A DNA stretch of 7,586 nt. Origin: Bacteroidota bacterium. Lineage in GTDB: Bacteria; Zhuqueibacterota; JdFR-76; DREG01. Under the pieces are notes generated by a model, which searched no databases, was not told the DNA's origin, and saw nothing but the letters and a program-made list of their open reading frames with translations. The position numbers and the translations under genes were made by a program. Shown in pieces: positions 5,129 through 7,586 of this stretch; the first letter of the stretch is position 1; each line of letters begins with the position of its first letter. The stretch covers positions 1 to 7,586 of the forward strand of contig JAUXJX010000079.1 in the NCBI GenBank assembly GCA_030624545.1, given 5' to 3'.

Positions 5129-7165
5129 TCAGTCCTCATCGGGATCGACATGATAAATGAACTCGGCATAAGCTTTTACGCCGATATAATCATTGGCATA
5201 GAACCGCACGACTTCACCATTGCTTCCAGGCAGAAATGCAGACAGCCCGACAAAGATCTCTCCATTTGTAAAGACGGCGATCTCTTCTTTGCTAAGCTCA
5301 ACCATCAATTCACTCAACACTTCTCCACCGCTTTGCGAAGCATTTACAGTTAGAGGCCCAATGGTGAGTTCCGGATTAGCAAAGACGCTCGTGTCTCTGC
5401 TGCTCACATGAAGCGACACCTGCATGCCAAGTGGAATCCGGTTCGCAAGTTTGGCGATCAGTTTTCCAGACAGCACGTTGTCTCGAAGCTCTTCCTGGAT
5501 ATCCGCGTCAATGTCGAAGGTGTCCACGTCCGACGTCACAGACTGGGATGGGATGCTCAGGCTCAAGGGCGCTGTTATGTGCACGATACTTTCAATGAAG
5601 TCGGTGCTCCTGATGACGCCCTCCGAACTGCCGTCTCCAACCAGAACATCTCCGGTGACCTGGATTTTGTTGGGAAGAATATTGATTAAATCCACGATGT
5701 TGCTGTTGCTTTTGTCCAGTACAATCATGGTTGGCACCGGTCCGCCATTGGCAGGAGCAATTTGCTGGCTGACGATCACCTCAGACGATTCTCCTGTGGA
5801 TTCATTGATTCCGGTGATCCGAATATCCGGGAAAATTGCAAATCCTATACCGTTATTGATGGTTAACTCCAGTCTGCCGACTTCGAATCGAAGACTATCG
5901 ATGCCATCAGGGAGATCAAAACTCTCCTCCACGGGATCTAATTCCACGTGGACATTGTCTAAAATGCCCCTCACTTCCGAGAACGAGAGATCGGTCAATT
6001 CAACGTCCAGGGCGACGCCATCTTCTCTGCTCAGGGTAATGATATTTCCGTTAGAGCCAAAAACGCGGGCAGTCCAACTGAAATGTGTCCTCAATTCATC
6101 CGGATTTTGTTCCGGTTGAAAAGAGTAACCCCACAAATTGATGAATCGTGTCGTTGTCTGGCCGTTTAGTAATGGAATATTTAGCATTACCTGATTTCCG
6201 GCCGCATCAAAAAAGTCTTCAAGCAATAGATCCAGTTCCAGATCGAGTGGAATATTGTTGGTGATTTCCAGACGGAAAAGTCCGCCGGCGATTTCGGCAT
6301 AATTTACCAGCATGGAGTCACCCAAAGCCAGGCTGTCTGTGCCGGAGAATTCCTGTGATTCCACAACCGCCTCGGCCTCGACGGCAACGATATCTGAGAT
6401 GAGGGCATCAACGTCAATGCCATCAGAGTTTGCATTGATCTGAATCGGTTGACCGCCGCTGCCAGGAGACCCTCCCGTCAAATACACACTTATATCCGCC
6501 GGAATGCGCACGCCGCCCAAGTCGGCCGCTTCAGTAGAAGAGGTCCCCGGGTTAATATCCGAGTTAAAGAAAATAGAGAAGATTTCTGCATCGGTGTTTC
6601 TATCTCTGGCCTGAATCCCCACACCTGCGGCCAGGGGAACAGGAAGATTATTATTTATGGTGAGCTGAATCGAACCGGATTCAATCAAGATTGATCTGAA
6701 TGAATTGAAGGATGGCAGGTCTACCTTAATATTGTCATACGAAAACCCGCCAACCGGAACGGTTTGGCCGTCCAGCAGAATGGTAGGGGGATACATTTGG
6801 CCGAATGTCAATCCGGCGGAATTTATACCGGGAGAAGGCACCCGAAATTCCCCCAATTTTGATGAAAAGGACTCATTCATGTCCGCCATTTTGAGCTGAT
6901 CCCCCAATTCAAAGCGTTCAAACTCTTCTTCATAATCAATGTTGACTAACCCGTTTTCGCCGGTTACCAGGTAGTCGGTGTCATCCATAAGCTCTTCAAG
7001 CAGGATCGCCCGATTCATCAAGGGAATGGCGACGGTAACATCCCATTGGGGAGCGACAGGCTCCTTGATCGAACAGGACATGGAAATTACAAGGACAAAT
7101 AAGGTTGCAATTAGAAAAAATCGTGACGGGAAGGTAATATGGTTGAATCTTTCAAGTCTTTTCAT
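5129..7165 (-). CDS. Predicted lipoprotein with four ~130-residue beta-rich modules, function unknown
   Basis: A 678-residue protein from ATG 7165. The N-terminus is basic (MKRLERF) with a hydrophobic run (FFLIATLFVLVIS) and Cys31 in ISMSC, a plausible though not ideal lipobox. PQWDVTVAIPLMN follows soon after, like the mature start I recall in other FCB lipoproteins (unchecked). The mature part is acidic, Cys-poor and rich in V, I, L, N and G, which suggests beta structure. Four similar stretches start near 164 (GSIQLTINNNLPVPL), 294 (GGLFRLEITNNIPLDLEL), 429 (VGRLELTINNGIGFAI) and 566 (SGKLIAKLANRIPLGMQV), spaced 130-137 residues, so it is probably a chain of related domains. No catalytic motif is visible. 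It leads the operon with the barrel gene. I do not recognise a named family; a surface or periplasmic structural/binding role is inference only. Confidence 0.85.
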   Translation of the reverse strand: MKRLERFNHITFPSRFFLIATLFVLVISMSCSIKEPVAPQWDVTVAIPLMNRAILLEELMDDTDYLVTGENGLVNIDYEEEFERFELGDQLKMADMNESFSSKLGEFRVPSPGINSAGLTFGQMYPPTILLDGQTVPVGGFSYDNIKVDLPSFNSFRSILIESGSIQLTINNNLPVPLAAGVGIQARDRNTDAEIFSIFFNSDINPGTSSTEAADLGGVRIPADISVYLTGGSPGSGGQPIQINANSDGIDVDALISDIVAVEAEAVVESQEFSGTDSLALGDSMLVNYAEIAGGLFRLEITNNIPLDLELDLLLEDFFDAAGNQVMLNIPLLNGQTTTRFINLWGYSFQPEQNPDELRTHFSWTARVFGSNGNIITLSREDGVALDVELTDLSFSEVRGILDNVHVELDPVEESFDLPDGIDSLRFEVGRLELTINNGIGFAIFPDIRITGINESTGESSEVIVSQQIAPANGGPVPTMIVLDKSNSNIVDLINILPNKIQVTGDVLVGDGSSEGVIRSTDFIESIVHITAPLSLSIPSQSVTSDVDTFDIDADIQEELRDNVLSGKLIAKLANRIPLGMQVSLHVSSRDTSVFANPELTIGPLTVNASQSGGEVLSELMVELSKEEIAVFTNGEIFVGLSAFLPGSNGEVVRFYANDYIGVKAYAEFIYHVDPDED

Positions 7166-7168
7166 TGA

Positions 7169-7175
7169 CCCCTCT
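7169..7175 (-). promoter_or_regulatory. Ribosome binding site deciding the lipoprotein start
   Basis: AGAGGGG on the minus strand ends 3 nt before ATG 7165. The open frame extends to an ATG at 7201, but that would add 12 residues before the basic n-region and has no comparable site. Confidence 0.6.
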
Positions 7176-7215
7176 TCGACGTTCATACCAGGAACAACCA
7201 ATTGTGCTAAGAGCC

Positions 7216-7227
7216 AATCTTAGTATC
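7216..7227 (-). promoter_or_regulatory. Second copy of the 12-bp motif GATACTAAGATT
   Basis: It is identical to 704-693 upstream of sprA, in the same orientation relative to its gene, and ends 50 nt before the lipoprotein ATG. It lies where the operon promoter is expected, but I find no convincing -35 box. One chance 12-mer match in a window of this size is not surprising; the similar placement is what makes it worth noting. Confidence 0.25.
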
Positions 7228-7244
7228 GGGAATCATCGTAAATG

Positions 7245-7283
7245 TTTGAGCATGACGAAAAGACGACAACAATTTGAGCATGA
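7245..7283. repeat. Two direct copies of TTTGAGCATGA in the divergent promoter region
   Basis: The 11-mer occurs at 7245-7255 and 7273-7283, 28 bp apart start to start, between the lipoprotein operon and the plus-strand lipoprotein. Spaced direct repeats in a divergent regulatory region suggest paired binding sites for a regulator. There is no other support. Confidence 0.35.
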
Positions 7284-7376
7284 ATCTACCCGGCCTTGTT
7301 TCAATTGGGAACAAACGCGGAGATCAGCGCGGCTCAAGATAGCGGCGCGAACCATCAAATACTGTCAAAAAATCCC

Positions 7377-7405
7377 TTGCTCCTTGAGTTGCCTCAGGCT
7401 ATATT
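7377..7405 (+). promoter_or_regulatory. Possible sigma-70-like promoter for the right-edge gene
   Basis: TTGCTC (7377-7382) and TATATT (7400-7405) are 17 bp apart, which would give a leader of about 70 nt before the ATG at 7484. It is a moderate match only. The surrounding 7202-7483 region holds no gene I can support. Confidence 0.3.
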
Positions 7406-7483
7406 GCAGCTGGTTGAGCCTATTTGACCCAGGCTTACGGATTCAACTTGCTTTCAACCAGAGAGGAAACGTAGGACGTAATA

Positions 7484-7586
7484 ATGAATACAACCCTTAA
7501 GCTTACAAAAACGCTCGCCGCTTGTTTAGGAAGTCTGGCAGTGTTCGGCTTTTTTTGTTCAAAGCAATCGACCAGGCCCAACATCA
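7484..7586 (+). CDS. Start of a probable secreted lipoprotein, cut by the right edge
   Basis: Thirty-four codons are present from ATG 7484. The N-terminus MNTTLKLTKTLAACLGSLAV has two Lys, then a hydrophobic run and Cys25 in FGFFC, followed by SKQSTRPN. This looks like a lipoprotein signal peptide with a polar tether, although Phe at -1 is unusual for a lipobox; Cys14 is within the hydrophobic core and is less likely to be the lipidated residue. AGGA at 7473-7476 gives a ribosome binding site 7 nt upstream, and GAGAGGAAA lies further up. It is divergent from the lipoprotein/barrel operon. Too little is visible to name a family. Confidence 0.65.
   Translation, partial: MNTTLKLTKTLAACLGSLAVFGFFCSKQSTRPNI

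Noticed and set aside
5424..6119. Plus-strand 231-codon open frame inside the lipoprotein gene
   Set aside because: It is rich in Ser, Leu and Pro, as expected from reading a real gene antisense. The minus strand has the signal peptide, ribosome binding site, repeats and operon context.

Overview
The window looks like a chromosomal piece from an uncultivated Gram-negative bacterium of the FCB (Fibrobacterota-Chlorobiota-Bacteroidota) group or a neighbouring candidate phylum such as KSB1, Calditrichota or Marinimicrobia. This placement is inference. It rests on the start of a SprA gene (type IX secretion translocon), a tandem LptF/LptG permease pair, secreted lipoproteins and a signal-peptide-bearing beta-barrel protein ending in Phe. 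I see no mobile genes, tRNA, rRNA or CRISPR.

Layout, left to right. Positions 1 to about 611, minus strand, hold the N-terminal part of a SprA-like outer-membrane protein that runs off the left edge; it is easy to miss because its reading frame is open at the edge. From about 612 to 1271 is a 0.66-kb, AT-rich, divergent intergenic region. It contains a degenerate 126-bp inverted-repeat element (949-1074) and a possible lptF promoter overlapped by a small palindrome. Positions 1272-3736, plus strand, are two overlapping genes for LptF/LptG-family permeases, which drive lipopolysaccharide out of the inner membrane. Convergent to them on the minus strand is a two-gene operon: a large predicted lipoprotein (7165-5129) followed 22 bp later by an outer-membrane beta-barrel protein (5106-3865). 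It ends in a clear UUCG-loop intrinsic terminator (3819-3785). A 0.3-kb divergent region (7202-7483) then leads to the first 34 codons of another probable lipoprotein on the plus strand.

Everything recognisable concerns the cell envelope: LPS export (LptF/G), type IX secretion (SprA), and a lipoprotein/barrel pair of unknown job. The least explained part is that pair. The lipoprotein has four diverged modules about 130-137 residues apart, and the barrel resembles the PorV/TraF_2/DUF5723 style of FCB barrels. A link between the pair and SprA is possible but is not shown by this sequence.
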